64,000 nt of DNA from Chloroflexota bacterium (GCA_025935925.1 JAICUI010000009.1:1-64000); one strand, 5' to 3'; counted from the first letter of the stretch, positions 1-9,128 are shown. Numbers and translations: made by a program. Notes: generated from the letters alone by a model not told the origin.

Positions 1-239
1 CGCACGGCCCGGCCGACCCAGGGTTCGATGTCGTGCGCCGCGCCGATGCCCACGCCCGGGCGGTCTTGAAGCAGCGACCGCACCTGATCCGTCTCGTCCA
101 GCCCGCGCCGGACGATCACCGGGTCGTCGGACGGTTCGAGCGCCTCCGCAAGCCGCCGCGAGGGGTCGAACGACGTCTTCTCGGCCAGCCGGGCGCGGAC
201 CGCCGGGAACTCGAGGAGCGCGATCGAGCGGCTGTCCAT
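1..239 (-). CDS. mutS2: Endonuclease MutS2, N-terminal part (truncated by left window edge)
   Basis: Read by hand on the minus strand: ATG at 239..237, MDSRSIALLEFPAVRARLAEKTSFDPSRRLAEALEPSDDPVIVRRGLDETDQVRSLLQDRPGVGIGAAHDIEPWVGRAV; typical MutS2 N-terminus. Starts in a TGATG overlap with the upstream glycosylase gene. Absent from the ORF track because it runs off the edge. Confidence 0.8.
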   Translation of the reverse strand, partial: MDSRSIALLEFPAVRARLAEKTSFDPSRRLAEALEPSDDPVIVRRGLDETDQVRSLLQDRPGVGIGAAHDIEPWVGRAV

Positions 240-925
240 CACGCGGTCGCGCGCGGGGACCGGCCGCTCACCGACGGGCTGCCCGCGACGAGGAACCGCC
301 ACGGCATCGAGGTCCACGGCTCGCCGGCGTAGTCGATCCCGATCCGCGGCGTCTCGACGATCGGCGGCCCGGGTTCGCCGGCAGGGGCTGCCTCGAGCCG
401 CAGCGGCGACGTCGCCGCGCACAGGTCCAGGCCGGTGTGGGAGCGGTCGATCGAGAAGGCGGCGCACACGAGCCCGGGGCCGGAGGCCAGCCGCGCGTCG
501 GGTGGCGGACGCGTCCCGGTGCCCCGCCGGGTCGCGGCCCGGGCAGCGCGCATCGCGGCCACGCCGGCGACGGGCTCGACCGCGCGGACGAGCAGCGCCG
601 CCGGCCGCGTCGCAGGCTCCGAGACGACGTTGAGGCAGTGGTGCATCCCGTAGACAAGGTACACGTAGGCGATGCCCGGCGGCCCGAACATCACCCGGTT
701 GCGCGCGGTCGGGCCGAACCTCGCATGCGAGGCGCGATCCGCCTCGCCGATGTACGCCTCCACCTCGACGATGCGCCCCGCGCGGCGCTCGCGGATCGCG
801 TCGGCAGGGGCGGGGTCGCGGACGAGGTGGGCGCCGAGCAGTGCCCGCGCGGCCGCGAGCGTGTCGCCGGCCAGCAGCTCGCGCGGGAACGGCCGCGACG
901 GCGCGTCGGGGCCGGTTCGAGGCAC
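239..925 (-). CDS. 3-methyladenine DNA glycosylase (Mpg/AAG family)
   Basis: ORF 228 aa; LLGAHLVRD...GRIVEVEAYIGEADRASHARFGPTARNRVMFGPPGIAYVYLVYGMHHCLNVV is characteristic of the AAG fold. Confidence 0.93.
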   Translation of the reverse strand: MPRTGPDAPSRPFPRELLAGDTLAAARALLGAHLVRDPAPADAIRERRAGRIVEVEAYIGEADRASHARFGPTARNRVMFGPPGIAYVYLVYGMHHCLNVVSEPATRPAALLVRAVEPVAGVAAMRAARAATRRGTGTRPPPDARLASGPGLVCAAFSIDRSHTGLDLCAATSPLRLEAAPAGEPGPPIVETPRIGIDYAGEPWTSMPWRFLVAGSPSVSGRSPRATA

Positions 926-1522
926 CTAGCCGGCCGAACCCACGCCGTACGTCGCCTCGATGGAGTCGGGCAGCAGGAACTGGAAGAAGCCGACGAACCC
1001 CGGGATCACCTGGGTGTGCAGGAACGTCCCGGTTCCGGACTGGTCGAGCGCGTTCCAGAACGTCCGGAGGAACCCGAGCGGCTCGTTGTCGGCCGCGACG
1101 GGCACGTTGAGGTAGAACTGGTCGAGGATGATCGTCACGAACAGGAGCAGCAGCAGCCCCTGGCAGACGCCGAGCACGCCGCCCAGCACCTCGTCGATGA
1201 CGGGGTACTTCACGAAGATCTCCTGCTTCTGGTACGTCCCCTGGACGACCAGCGCGAGGGCGACGACCGCCGCCACGAACGGCACCAGGAACCCGACCAT
1301 CGCCGAGTATTCCTTCGGGTAGTACGTCCAGTTCGCGGCCAGGAAGTTCCCGATCGGCACGGACAGGATCGCCGCCAGGAAGAACGCGAACGTGATCGAC
1401 AGCAGGCCCACCGCGCGCCGGATCGTGCCCTGGACGTAGCCCAGCACGAACATGGCGAACAGGAACAGGAGGACCAGCAGGTCGAACAGGTTGAACGAGT
1501 TGAAGAACGCGACGAAGTCCAC
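926..1522 (-). CDS. CvpA family membrane protein
   Basis: 198 aa, N-terminal FNLFDLLVLLFLFAMFVLGYVQGTIRRAVGLLSITFAFFLA, multi-TM CvpA-like. Confidence 0.75.
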   Translation of the reverse strand: MDFVAFFNSFNLFDLLVLLFLFAMFVLGYVQGTIRRAVGLLSITFAFFLAAILSVPIGNFLAANWTYYPKEYSAMVGFLVPFVAAVVALALVVQGTYQKQEIFVKYPVIDEVLGGVLGVCQGLLLLLFVTIILDQFYLNVPVAADNEPLGFLRTFWNALDQSGTGTFLHTQVIPGFVGFFQFLLPDSIEATYGVGSAG

Positions 1523-1642
1523 GCAACTCCCCTCGAGTCGGTTCCGGACCCCCGCCGGGCGCGAGTCCCGGCGATACGGTAGCCGTTGGCGGGTCCGGGT
1601 CGCAACGACCCGATCTCCCTATGTCCGCCCGGTTGCCGGCGA

Positions 1643-4144
1643 TCAGGCGCGGCGGCGGCCTCCGATCACGCCGAGCGCGTCGACGACCGCGCCGACCGCG
1701 GCCTCGACCTCGCCCTCCGTCAGCGTCCGCGCCGACGAACCGAAGCGCAGCCGCCAGGCGAGGCTCTTCTCGTCCCCCGCGAGCGGGACGCCTCGGTAGA
1801 TGTCGAACAGCCGGAGGTCGCGGAGGAGGGCTCCGGCGTGCGCCCGGACGACGTCGGCGACGTCGGCGGCGCGCGTCGCCTCCGGAACCACGATGGCAAG
1901 GTCGCGTTCGACCTCCGGGTAGCGACCGACGACGGGCGCCTGCTCGGCCGGGAGGCGGCCGCCGCTCAAACCGGCCAGCGCAACCTCGGCGACCAGGACG
2001 CGCGTGCCGGCGCGCAGCTCCCAGGCGTCCGCGATCGACGGGTGCAGCTCGCCGACGATGGCGTGGAGCCGGTCGTCGACGTCGGCGCGGGCCGTCCGCC
2101 CCGGGTGGAACAGCGGCTCGGCGCCCTCGGCCGTGTATGCCGGTGCCGGCAGACCGAGGCGCGCCGCCAGCAGCTCGAGGATGCCCTTCGCGTCGTCCAG
2201 GTCGAACGGCCGTGCCGGACGGTTCCACGCGGCGGGCTCCGCCGCGCCGACCAGCGCGAACCCGAGTCGCCACCACTCGCGCGGCTCGTCGGCGGTGCGC
2301 GCGTAGCCCTTGCCGATCTCGAACACCGCGACGTCATCCGTCCCGTGCCGGAGGTTCGTCCCGACGACGTCGAGCAGGCTGCCGAACAGGTTCCGCCGCA
2401 GCAGCGCGTGGTCGCGTGACAGCGGGTTGGTCACGCCGATCGCCTCGCCGCCGGGCGGCTCGTCCCCCGGCACCGACGGAACCTCCCGCCGCAGGACGAA
2501 CGTCTCGACATGTTTCGGCGACACCAGCGCCGTCGTCACCACCTCGGTGAGCCCGGCGCCCGCGAGCGTGTCGCGGACGAGCTCCCGGACCTCGAGCGGC
2601 GACGCGCGGAACTCCGGCATCGCGGTGTCGGGCGTCATTGACGGGACGAGCTCGTAGCCGCGGACTCGTGCGATCTCCTCCGCGACGTCGGCCTCGATCG
2701 CGATGTCCCGGCGCCACGTTGGCACGATCGCCGTGAGCGCGCCGTCGCCCGCCTGGACGTCGAGCGGCTCGGGCTGGAGCGCGACCGTCACCCGCTCGCC
2801 GGCCGCCGTGGGCTCGGTCGCGACCTCGACGCGGTGCAGCAGGCTTTCCTGCTCCGCCGCCGTCAGGTCCGTGCCGAGGAGCCGGTTGATGCGCCAAGGG
2901 CGGAACGCCACCCGCGCGGGCGGCGCCGGCTCGGGCGAGGTATCCAGCGCACCCGGCGCGATCGTCCCGCCGGCCCAGTCGCGGATGAGCTGCGCGGTGC
3001 GGTCGGCGCCGAGGCGCGCGAGCCGCGGCTCCTGGCCCTTCTCGAACCGGGACGACGCCTCGGAACGCAGGGCCAGCCGCTGCGCCGTGCGCCGGATGCT
3101 GACCGGGTCGAAGATCGCGGACTCGATCGCGACGTCCGTCGTCCCGTCGGACACCTCCGTCGTCGCGCCGCCCATCACGCCCGCGACCCCGATCGCGCCC
3201 GACGGGTCGGCGATGACCAGCGTGTCGGGCGTCAGCTCGCGCACGACGTGGTCGAGGGTCTCGAGCCGCTCGCCGGCCTCCGCGCGGCGCACGATGATCG
3301 TGGGACGCCCGTCGCCCGCCTTGGCGATCGTGGAGCCGTCGTAGGTGTGGATCGGCTTGCCGAGCTCGAGCATCACGTAGTTCGACGCGTCGACGACGTT
3401 GCTGATCGGCCGCTGTCCGGCGGCGAGCAGCCGCATCTGGACGCGGTCGGGCGACGGCCCGACGGTGACGCCGCTCACCCAGCGGGCCGCGAAGCCGGTG
3501 CACAGGCCCGGGTCGCGGACGTCGATCGCCAGCCGCTCGGCGGTCGCGGGGCCGCTCCCCTCCTCCACCCGGACATCCGGCTGCCGTACGCGCTGGCCGG
3601 TCGCGGCGGCGACCTCGCGGGCGAGCCCGAGGATCGACAGCGCGTCGCCGCGGTTGGGCTTCACGTCAACGTCGAGGACGACGTCGCCGTACAGGTCCGC
3701 GAGCGGGACGTTGAGCGGCGTGTCGGCGGGGAGGATCAGGATGCCGTCGCCGTCCGCGGTCAGGTTGAGCTCGGCGCCCGAGCACAGCATGCCGTTCGAC
3801 ACGACGCCCATCTTCTCGGCACGCTCGATCCGACGGTTGCCCGGCAGCACGGCGCCCGGCAGCGCCACGGGGACGCGCTGGCCGGGGGCGATGTTCGTGG
3901 CCCCGCACACGATCTCGAGCGGCGGCTGCCCGTCGCCGAGGGTGACCGTCGTCAGGCTGAGCCGGTCGGCGCGCGGATGCTTCTCGACCGTCAGCAGCTC
4001 GCCCGTGATGACGTGCTCCCAGTCGGCGCCCCAGCGCTCGATCGTCTTGACCTCCATCCCGAGGAGGGTCAGGCGCTCGGCGAGCTGCTCCGGGGTCAGC
4101 TCGACATCGACGAACTCGGAGAGCCACGAAAGCGGGACCCTCAC
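1643..4144 (-). CDS. pheT: Phenylalanyl-tRNA synthetase beta subunit
   Basis: VRVPLSWLSEFVDVELTPEQLAERLTLLGMEVKTIERW... GTG start at 4144 overlapping the pheS stop (GTGA). The track ORF start at 4702 is a spurious extension. Confidence 0.96.
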   Translation of the reverse strand: MRVPLSWLSEFVDVELTPEQLAERLTLLGMEVKTIERWGADWEHVITGELLTVEKHPRADRLSLTTVTLGDGQPPLEIVCGATNIAPGQRVPVALPGAVLPGNRRIERAEKMGVVSNGMLCSGAELNLTADGDGILILPADTPLNVPLADLYGDVVLDVDVKPNRGDALSILGLAREVAAATGQRVRQPDVRVEEGSGPATAERLAIDVRDPGLCTGFAARWVSGVTVGPSPDRVQMRLLAAGQRPISNVVDASNYVMLELGKPIHTYDGSTIAKAGDGRPTIIVRRAEAGERLETLDHVVRELTPDTLVIADPSGAIGVAGVMGGATTEVSDGTTDVAIESAIFDPVSIRRTAQRLALRSEASSRFEKGQEPRLARLGADRTAQLIRDWAGGTIAPGALDTSPEPAPPARVAFRPWRINRLLGTDLTAAEQESLLHRVEVATEPTAAGERVTVALQPEPLDVQAGDGALTAIVPTWRRDIAIEADVAEEIARVRGYELVPSMTPDTAMPEFRASPLEVRELVRDTLAGAGLTEVVTTALVSPKHVETFVLRREVPSVPGDEPPGGEAIGVTNPLSRDHALLRRNLFGSLLDVVGTNLRHGTDDVAVFEIGKGYARTADEPREWWRLGFALVGAAEPAAWNRPARPFDLDDAKGILELLAARLGLPAPAYTAEGAEPLFHPGRTARADVDDRLHAIVGELHPSIADAWELRAGTRVLVAEVALAGLSGGRLPAEQAPVVGRYPEVERDLAIVVPEATRAADVADVVRAHAGALLRDLRLFDIYRGVPLAGDEKSLAWRLRFGSSARTLTEGEVEAAVGAVVDALGVIGGRRRA

Positions 4145-5181
4145 CGGAAGGCACCGAGGAAGCGGAGGTCGTCCTCCATGTACAGCCGCAGGTCGCCGAC
4201 GGCGTGGCGGAGGTTCGCGATGCGCTCCACGCCCATCCCGAAGGCGAAGCCCTGGTAGCGCTCGGGGTCGATCCCGCCGTAGCGCAGGACGACCGGGTGG
4301 ACCATGCCGGCCCCGAGGATCGTCATCCAGCCCGTCCTCGAGCAGGCCGGGCACTTCGCGCCGTCGCAGATGACGCACAGGATGTCGAACGCGACGCTCG
4401 GCTCGGTGAACGGGTAGTAGCCGGGCCGGAACCGGGTCGCGCGCCCCTCGCCGAACATCGCGTGCGCGAACTGGTCGAGCAGGCCCTTGAGGTCGGCCAT
4501 CGACGTGCCCTCGTCGACCATCAGCCCCTCGACCTGGAAGAACTCGCTTGCGTGGCTGGCGTCGACGGCCTCGTACCGGAAGCAGCGTCCCGGCAGCAGC
4601 GCGCGGATCGGCGGGCGCTCCTGGTGCATGACCCGGATCTGGCCGGGGCTCGTGTGCGTGCGCAGGAGCCGCTGGTCGACGTCGAGATACAGCGTGTCCC
4701 ACAGGTCCCGCGCGGGGTGGTCGGGCGGGATGTTGAGCATCTGGAAGTTGGTCCGGTCGTCCTCGATCTCGGGGCCCTCGTAGACCACGAACCCGAACTG
4801 GGCGAAGACGTCGGCGATCTCGCGAGCGGTCTCGACGATCGGGTGCAAGGACCCGCGGCGGATCGGGCGGCCGGGCGTCGTGACGTCGACGGCTTCCGCA
4901 CGGAGGCGGGCTTCGAGCTCCGCGCCGCCGACCCGCGATCTCGCCTCGCCGAGGGCCGCTTCGACCGCGGCCCGGACCTGGTTCGCGACCGCGCCGACCT
5001 TCGGGCGGTCCTCGGCCGGCAGCCCGCCGATGCCGCGCAGGATCGCGGTCAGCTCGCCCTTCTTGCCGAGGACCTCGACCTCCAGCTGGTCCAGCGCCGC
5101 GGTGTCGGGGGCGGCCGCCGCCTGACCCGTCGCGCGATCGCGCAGGCCGTCGAGGTCGGCGGTCAGCTGGGCGAGATCCAT
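4141..5181 (-). CDS. pheS: Phenylalanyl-tRNA synthetase alpha subunit
   Basis: MDLAQLTADLDGLRDRATGQ...HPIVETAREIADVFAQFGFVVYEGPEIEDDRTNFQMLNIPPDHPARD...GMVHPVVLRYGGIDPERYQGFAFGMGVERIANLRH. Start placed at ATG 5181 rather than 5271. Confidence 0.96.
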   Translation of the reverse strand: MDLAQLTADLDGLRDRATGQAAAAPDTAALDQLEVEVLGKKGELTAILRGIGGLPAEDRPKVGAVANQVRAAVEAALGEARSRVGGAELEARLRAEAVDVTTPGRPIRRGSLHPIVETAREIADVFAQFGFVVYEGPEIEDDRTNFQMLNIPPDHPARDLWDTLYLDVDQRLLRTHTSPGQIRVMHQERPPIRALLPGRCFRYEAVDASHASEFFQVEGLMVDEGTSMADLKGLLDQFAHAMFGEGRATRFRPGYYPFTEPSVAFDILCVICDGAKCPACSRTGWMTILGAGMVHPVVLRYGGIDPERYQGFAFGMGVERIANLRHAVGDLRLYMEDDLRFLGAFR

Positions 5182-5206
5182 GTGCGAAGCCTGTCCCTCA
5201 AATGAC

Positions 5207-5234
5207 GAACCCTCGATCGATGGATCGAGGGTTC
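5207..5234 (-). terminator. Perfect 12-bp stem/4-nt loop hairpin between rplT and pheS (terminator or attenuator)
   Basis: gaaccctcgatc-gatg-gatcgagggttc; followed on the minus strand by GTCATTTGAGG (weak U tract). Confidence 0.6.
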
Positions 5235-5292
5235 CATGCGGTGAGCTGTCCGAGGGTCGACCGGGCTCCACGGAGCCGATCGACCCGAGGAG

Positions 5293-5643
5293 TCAGGCCT
5301 GCGCGGCAACCTCGGCGATCGCGCCGAACGTCGCGTCGTCGCGCGCCGCGATGTCGGCCAGGATCTTACGATCGAGGTCCACCCCGGCCTTCTTGAGGCC
5401 GGCGATCAGCTTGCCGTACGTCGTGCCGTGGATGCGGGCGGCGGCATTGATGCGCACGATCCAGAGCTCGCGCATGTCGCGCTTGCGCTGCTTGCGGTCC
5501 CGCGTCGCGTAGGCGAGCGCGTGGAGCTCGGATTCGTGCGCGCGCTTGACGAGCTTGCGGTTCGTGCCACGACGCCCCTCGGCGTCGTGGAGGAGGCGCT
5601 TGTGCCGCTTGTGGGCGGTGACGCCCCGCTTGACGCGTGCCAT
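5293..5643 (-). CDS. rplT: 50S ribosomal protein L20
   Basis: [87 protein letters not shown]. Confidence 0.97.
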   Translation of the reverse strand: MARVKRGVTAHKRHKRLLHDAEGRRGTNRKLVKRAHESELHALAYATRDRKQRKRDMRELWIVRINAAARIHGTTYGKLIAGLKKAGVDLDRKILADIAARDDATFGAIAEVAAQA

Positions 5644-5651
5644 CGGTGCTC

Positions 5652-5849
5652 CTAGAGGTGCGGCAGCAGCCGGCGGAGCTGCTCCTGGTGCTCGGGCCCG
5701 ACGACCTCCTTGCCGGCGTAGCGGCGGGTCCGGCGCGAGGACTTGATCTCGAGGTGGTGGCCCCGCCACGACTTGACGCGGATGAACTTGCCCGACCCGG
5801 TGACCCCGACTCGCTTCTGGGTCCCCTTGTGGGTCTTCATCTTCGGCAC
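5652..5849 (-). CDS. rpmI: 50S ribosomal protein L35
   Basis: [50 protein letters not shown]. Confidence 0.97.
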   Translation of the reverse strand: MPKMKTHKGTQKRVGVTGSGKFIRVKSWRGHHLEIKSSRRTRRYAGKEVVGPEHQEQLRRLLPHL

Positions 5850-5856
5850 GCTGGCC

Positions 5857-6570
5857 TCACTCTCCTGCTGGCGCCGCCTCGGCCGCCGGAGCGGGAGCGG
5901 GCATCGGTTCGACGGCCGCCTCGGCCGCCGGGGCGGGTGCGGATGCTGATGCGGCCGGGGCGACCGGCTCGGGAGCCGGTTCGGCTCCGTTCGCCACGTC
6001 GGGCGCCTCGTCGGCGCCCTCGGGCCTCGCCCCTGCGGTGCGGTGCTCGTGGACCCTCGGCTTGTGGACCGAGGCGAGCGTCATGAACATCGACTTCCCC
6101 TCGAGCGCGGGTGCGCGGTCCACGGTCCCGTGGTCCTTCACCGCCTCGCTGAACTTCGCGAGGAGGCTGCGCCCGATCTCCGGGTGCGTGAGCTCCCGTC
6201 CGCGGAACCGGACGGTCACCTTGATCCGATCACCGTCCTCCAGGAACTCGACCGCGCGGTGGACCTTCGTCTCGAAGTCGCCCGTGCCGATCTTCGGCGT
6301 GAGGCGGACCTCCTTGAACTCGACCGCGCGCTGCTTCCGCTTCGCCTCCTTCTCCCGCTTCGCCAGCTCGTAGCGATACTGGCCGAAGTCGAGGAACTTG
6401 ACGACCGGCGGTGCCGCCGTGGGCGCGACCTCGACGAGGTCGAGCCCCCGCTCCTGCGCCATCCCGAGGGCCTGGTGCGTCGGCATGATGCCGAGCTGTT
6501 GGCCGTCTTCATCGAGGACCCGGACCTGGGGGACTCGGATCATCTGGTTGACGCGGAGGTCTCGGCTGAT
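5857..6570 (-). CDS. infC: Translation initiation factor IF-3 (probable non-canonical AUC start)
   Basis: ISRDLRVNQMIRVPQVRVLDEDGQQLGIMPTHQALGMAQERGLDLVEVAPTAAPPVVKFLDFGQYRYELAKREKEAKRKQR. ATC codon at 6570..6568 preceded by AAAGGGAA SD with 7-nt spacing; alternative GTG at 6609. Confidence 0.93.
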   Translation of the reverse strand: MSRDLRVNQMIRVPQVRVLDEDGQQLGIMPTHQALGMAQERGLDLVEVAPTAAPPVVKFLDFGQYRYELAKREKEAKRKQRAVEFKEVRLTPKIGTGDFETKVHRAVEFLEDGDRIKVTVRFRGRELTHPEIGRSLLAKFSEAVKDHGTVDRAPALEGKSMFMTLASVHKPRVHEHRTAGARPEGADEAPDVANGAEPAPEPVAPAASASAPAPAAEAAVEPMPAPAPAAEAAPAGE

Positions 6571-6908
6571 GGCGTGTTCCCTTTGTTTGAGTGACTGATC
6601 TCGCGGCACGCGTGGGCAGACAACCCCTGCGGCAGCCGGGGGATGGTAGCACAGCGGTTCTCGGGATCGCCACCGCGGGGGGGCCCATCCGAGGCGGCTC
6701 GCCGGCCGGCCGGGGAACCCGCCGACGCGCCGCTGGCGCCTGGGCGGCGGGGGCGCCCGGTACGTCGCGAACGGACTGCGTCCGGGCACCCCGGGCGCCC
6801 GATCAGGCCGATTCCGGGTGGGATTCGGGGCGCGCCGGGCGCCGGTGCTCCGGATGGACGGCAGCCGGTGCGCAACCGGGCGGTGCGAGCGCCCGGCACC
6901 CCGGGGTG

Positions 6909-8795
6909 CTACCCCAGGCTGCGGCTCCGGACCTCCTCGCCGAGGCGCCACGCGAGGTCGGACCAGGACAGCGTCTCCTGGGGCGCCTCCTTCGCCGCAC
7001 CGCGCTTGCGGACCGTCGCGCTCCGTGCCTCGACCTCGCGGTCGCCCAGGATCAGCATGTACGGCACCTTCTGGCCCTGCGCGAGCCGGATCTTGTTCTG
7101 CATCCGGTTGTCGGACGCGTCGACGTCGACGAACCGGACCCCGGCCGCCCGCAGCTCCCCCGCCAGCTCCTTCGCGGCATCGACGTGGCGGTCGGCGATC
7201 GGGATGACGACCGCCTGGACCGGCGCGCACCACAGCGGGAACGCGCCCGCGAAGTGCTCGGTGAGCACGCCGATGAACCGCTCGAGCGAGCCGTAGATCG
7301 CGCGATGGATCGCGACCGGGCGCTGCTGGCGGCCCTGGTCGTCGATGTACCACAGGTCGAACCGCTCGGGCAGCATCAGCCGGTCGACCTGGATCGTCGC
7401 CGTCTGCCACTCGCGGCCGAGCGCGTCGGTGATCTGGATGTCGATCTTCGGTGCGTAGAACGCGCCGTCCTTCTCCTTGACCCGGTACTCGAGGCCCGAC
7501 CGGTCGAGCTCCGCGCGCATGATCGCCTCGGTCTCGTCCCAGATCGCCGGGTCGCCGAGCGCCTTGTCGGGTCGCGTGCCGAACGTCAGCGTCGGCGTCA
7601 GCCCGAACCACGAGTACGCCTCGCGGATCTCGCCCATCAGCGCCTCGATCTCCGCGCCGATCTGGTCCGGCCGGACGTAGATGTGCGCGTCGTCGGTCAC
7701 GAAGTGCCGGACGCGCGTGAGCCCGGACAGGACGCCCGACAGCTCGTTCCGATGCAGCACCCCGTACTCCGCGAGCCGGAGCGGCAGGTCGCGGTACGAG
7801 CGGAGCTGCGTCTTGTAGATGTACGTCGACTCCGGGCAGTTCATCGGCTTCAGGCTGAACCACGTGCCCTCGACGTCGACGAGGTACATGTTGTCGCGGT
7901 AGAAGTCCCAGTGGCCCGACTGCTGCCACAGCTTCTGGTGCACGAGCGGCGGCGTGTACACCTCGTCGTAGCCCCGCCGGTCCTGGAGCTCGCGCATCGC
8001 GTTGCGCAGCGTCTGGTAGAGCCGCCAGCCCTTGGGATGCCAGAACGCGGAGCCCGGCGAGACGTCGTGGAAGCTGAACAGGTCGAGCTGCACGCCGAGA
8101 CGACGGTGGTCGCGCTTCTTGGCCTCCTCTCGCCGCCAGATGAACTGGTGGAGCTCTTCGTCGGTCTCCCAGACCGTCCCGTAGATGCGCTGGAGGGCGT
8201 CCCGTGACTGGTCCCCGCGCCAGTACGCGCCCGAGACCGCGAGCAGCTTGAACGGCCCGATCTTGCCCGTCGACGGCACGTGCGGGCCGCGGCACAGGTC
8301 GTGGAACGAGCCGTGGGCATAGAAGCTCGTGACCGGAGGCGGCTCGCCCGCCGCCTCGGCACGGGCCCGCAGGTCGTCGAGGATCTCGACCTTGAACGAC
8401 TGGCCCTCGCCTTCGACCCGTGACCGGGCGTCGTCGAACGGCAGCTCCTCGCGGACGAACGAGTGATCGGCCTTCACGCTCGCGCGCATGCGCTGCTCGA
8501 TGGCCTCGAGATCGGCCGGGGTGAGCGCCCGCGGGAGCTGGAAGTCGTAGTAGAAGCCGTCGGCGATCGCGGGCCCGATGCCGAGCTTCGCACCCGGGAA
8601 CAGGTCGAGCACGGCCTCCGCCATCACGTGCGCCGCCGAGTGCCGCATGGCATCGATCGGCGCGTGGGCACCGGCGTCGAGCAGCTCTTCCGCCGAGCCG
8701 CGCGTCGGCGCCTCGAACGACAGGTCCTCCTCGTTGGCCGCCTGGTCCGCCGCCTCGACCGCGATCGCGGCCGCCTGTGCCTTGTCTTCAGCCAT
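6909..8795 (-). CDS. thrS: Threonyl-tRNA synthetase (lacking N-terminal TGS domain)
   Basis: MRHSAAHVMAEAVLDLFPGAKLGIGPAIADGFYYDF...MNCPESTYIYKTQLRSYRDLPLRLAEYGVLHRNELSGVLSGLTRVRHFVTDDAHIY. Confidence 0.96.
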   Translation of the reverse strand: MAEDKAQAAAIAVEAADQAANEEDLSFEAPTRGSAEELLDAGAHAPIDAMRHSAAHVMAEAVLDLFPGAKLGIGPAIADGFYYDFQLPRALTPADLEAIEQRMRASVKADHSFVREELPFDDARSRVEGEGQSFKVEILDDLRARAEAAGEPPPVTSFYAHGSFHDLCRGPHVPSTGKIGPFKLLAVSGAYWRGDQSRDALQRIYGTVWETDEELHQFIWRREEAKKRDHRRLGVQLDLFSFHDVSPGSAFWHPKGWRLYQTLRNAMRELQDRRGYDEVYTPPLVHQKLWQQSGHWDFYRDNMYLVDVEGTWFSLKPMNCPESTYIYKTQLRSYRDLPLRLAEYGVLHRNELSGVLSGLTRVRHFVTDDAHIYVRPDQIGAEIEALMGEIREAYSWFGLTPTLTFGTRPDKALGDPAIWDETEAIMRAELDRSGLEYRVKEKDGAFYAPKIDIQITDALGREWQTATIQVDRLMLPERFDLWYIDDQGRQQRPVAIHRAIYGSLERFIGVLTEHFAGAFPLWCAPVQAVVIPIADRHVDAAKELAGELRAAGVRFVDVDASDNRMQNKIRLAQGQKVPYMLILGDREVEARSATVRKRGAAKEAPQETLSWSDLAWRLGEEVRSRSLG

Positions 8796-8821
8796 CGTCC
8801 TCGCTCCCGAGAATCACGAAA

Positions 8822-9015
8822 CCTCTCGTCCCGACAGGACGAGAGGCTCGACCTCCCGCGGTTCCACCCGCCTTCGCTCCCCCGCCATGCGGCGAAGCGC
8901 TCTCGTGGCCGCGCTAACGGGCGGATCCCGGGCCGGTTCGCCGGCCGCTCGCGGGTGGTGCCGTGGTCCCGGTGACCCCGACGCGACTCTCAGCCCGTGA
9001 CCGCGTCTCTCTGGT
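8822..9015 (-). promoter_or_regulatory. T-box leader of thrS (boundaries approximate)
   Basis: Minus-strand transcript contains GACGCGG..GGCTGAGAG..CGCGTC stem, ..CCGTTA.., the T-box AGGCGGGTGGAACCGCGGG (8852-8871), then terminator CCTCTCGTCCTGTCGGGACGAGAGG (8822-8846) 27 nt before the thrS start; candidate ACC (Thr) specifiers in GGACCACGGCACC. Confidence 0.88.
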
Positions 9016-9051
9016 GGGTGCGGGGCCGGGCGTGTCCCGGTCGACGCTGTG

Positions 9052-9128
9052 TGGTGGGCGATACTGGACTCGAACCAGTGACCTCATGCATGTCAAGCAT
9101 GCGCTCTAACCAGCTGAGCTAATCGCCC
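9052..9128 (-). tRNA. tRNA-Val(GAC), CCA encoded
   Basis: GGGCGATTAGCTCAGCTGGTTAGAGCGCATGCTTGACATGCATGAGGTCACTGGTTCGAGTCCAGTATCGCCCACCA folds as a full cloverleaf; anticodon loop CTTGACA. Confidence 0.96.

Noticed and set aside
437-1582. Large plus-strand ORF (381 aa) antisense to glycosylase/CvpA, and similar long antisense ORFs (e.g. 2834-4258, 4204-5205, 6591-8207, 15849-18455, 42986-45427 minus)
   Set aside because: Arg/Gly/Ala/Asp-rich low-complexity translations with no family features, opposite to well-supported genes; typical GC-rich antisense open frames.
5182-5292. Possible T-box or Phe leader peptide before pheS
   Set aside because: CACCGCATGGAACCC only weakly resembles a T-box and no Phe-rich ORF is present; retained only as a hairpin/attenuator candidate.
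5857-8295. 812-aa minus ORF starting inside thrS
   Set aside because: Upstream part is out-of-frame thrS; real infC begins near 6570 (or 6609).
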